From the NCBI GenBank assembly GCA_019242435.1, contig JAFAVN010000194.1, forward strand, positions 1 to 6,200: 6,200 nt of DNA, in the 5' to 3' direction. The position numbers were made by a program, and so were the translations under genes. Shown in pieces: positions 5,981-6,200 of this stretch; the stretch's first letter is position 1; each line of letters begins with the position of its first letter. Under the pieces are notes generated by a model. The model saw only the letters and a list, made by a program, of their open reading frames with translations, did not search any database and was not told the DNA's origin. This DNA comes from Verrucomicrobiota bacterium (GTDB lineage: Bacteria; Verrucomicrobiota; Verrucomicrobiia; Chthoniobacterales; JAFAMB01).

Positions 5981-6200
5981 ATGAATATCTCCGGTCTTCA
6001 TCACGTTACTGCCATTGCCAGTGATCCACAGCCCAACCTTGATTTTTATATTGAATTACTCGGACTGCGACTGGTTAAACGTACGGTCAACTTCGACGAT
6101 CCGGGCACCTATCACTTTTATTTTGGTGACGCGGTCGGTACACCCGGGACAATCCTTACCTTTTTTTCATGGCCGGGCGCTCGCAGGGGACGGCACGGTT
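5981..6200 (+). CDS. VOC-family ring-cleaving dioxygenase (MhqO/PcpA type), N-terminal 73 residues
   Basis: The ATG at 5981 opens a frame that runs off the right edge. The visible part starts MNISGLHHVTAIASDPQ, then NLDFYIELLGLRLVKRTVNF, DDPGTYHFYFGD, and GTPGTILTFFSWPGARRGRHG. This is the first beta-alpha-beta-beta-beta module of a vicinal oxygen chelate protein. The HHVT motif at residues 7-10 supplies the first metal ligand, and the combination LGLRLVKRTVNFDDPGTYH with GTILTFF is characteristic of the two-module, Fe(II)-dependent hydroquinone/catechol-type ring-cleaving dioxygenases rather than lactoylglutathione lyase. The full protein should be about 300 residues, so roughly three quarters is missing, including the remaining metal ligands. 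It is cytoplasmic and probably opens aromatic rings or removes quinone-type compounds; the substrate is unknown. No Shine-Dalgarno is visible before the start. It is divergent from the LysR gene, a pairing known for example in chlorinated hydroquinone degradation (LinR/LinE, PcpR/PcpA). Confidence 0.85.
   Translation, partial: MNISGLHHVTAIASDPQPNLDFYIELLGLRLVKRTVNFDDPGTYHFYFGDAVGTPGTILTFFSWPGARRGRHG

Noticed and set aside
1..6200. CRISPR array, insertion sequence, tRNA, attachment site or defence system
   Set aside because: No regularly spaced repeats, no transposase or terminal inverted repeats, no tRNA-like cloverleaf and no nuclease, toxin or reverse-transcriptase motifs were seen in any frame.

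Overview
The window is chromosomal DNA from a Gram-negative-type bacterium of moderate GC content. The phosphate-binding protein has a cleavable, non-lipoprotein signal peptide, and an aromatic-ring dioxygenase family gene lies at the right end. Both would fit a soil or environmental organism such as an Acidobacteriota or Verrucomicrobiota member or a proteobacterium, but nothing here fixes the phylum.

Layout. Positions 1-449 (minus strand, running off the left edge) hold the N-terminal part of a prokaryotic ionotropic-glutamate-receptor-like channel: a secretion signal, the first ligand-binding lobe and the beginning of the first pore helix. Its reading frame and its best start signal are offset by one base. 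About 560 bases without a convincing gene follow. The right-hand part of that gap carries candidate promoter and PhoB-type sequences for the next operon.

Positions 1036-4812 (plus strand) are a complete high-affinity phosphate ABC transporter operon in the order pstS-pstC-pstA-pstB. PstS captures phosphate in the periplasm, PstC and PstA form the membrane channel, and PstB dimers hydrolyse ATP. A perfect 8-bp-stem hairpin lies between pstS and pstC; the other junctions are tight (15 and 3 bases). No phoU follows pstB. Instead, pstB runs tail-to-tail, 5 bases apart, into a LysR-family regulator gene (4818-5741, minus strand).

The regulator is transcribed divergently from a gene starting at 5981 and cut off by the right edge. 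That gene encodes a vicinal-oxygen-chelate (VOC) protein resembling the MhqO/PcpA-type ring-cleaving dioxygenases. The 239-base divergent spacer has a nested inverted repeat and short direct repeats that could be regulator sites. The likely unit is a LysR regulator controlling a hydroquinone- or catechol-type dioxygenase, independent of the pst operon.

Most of this is ordinary, well-known biology. The points most worth a second look are the apparent 5' frameshift in the channel gene, the missing phoU with a convergent gene in its place, the pstS-pstC hairpin, and the LysR/dioxygenase spacer. I see no evidence for a wholly new system.
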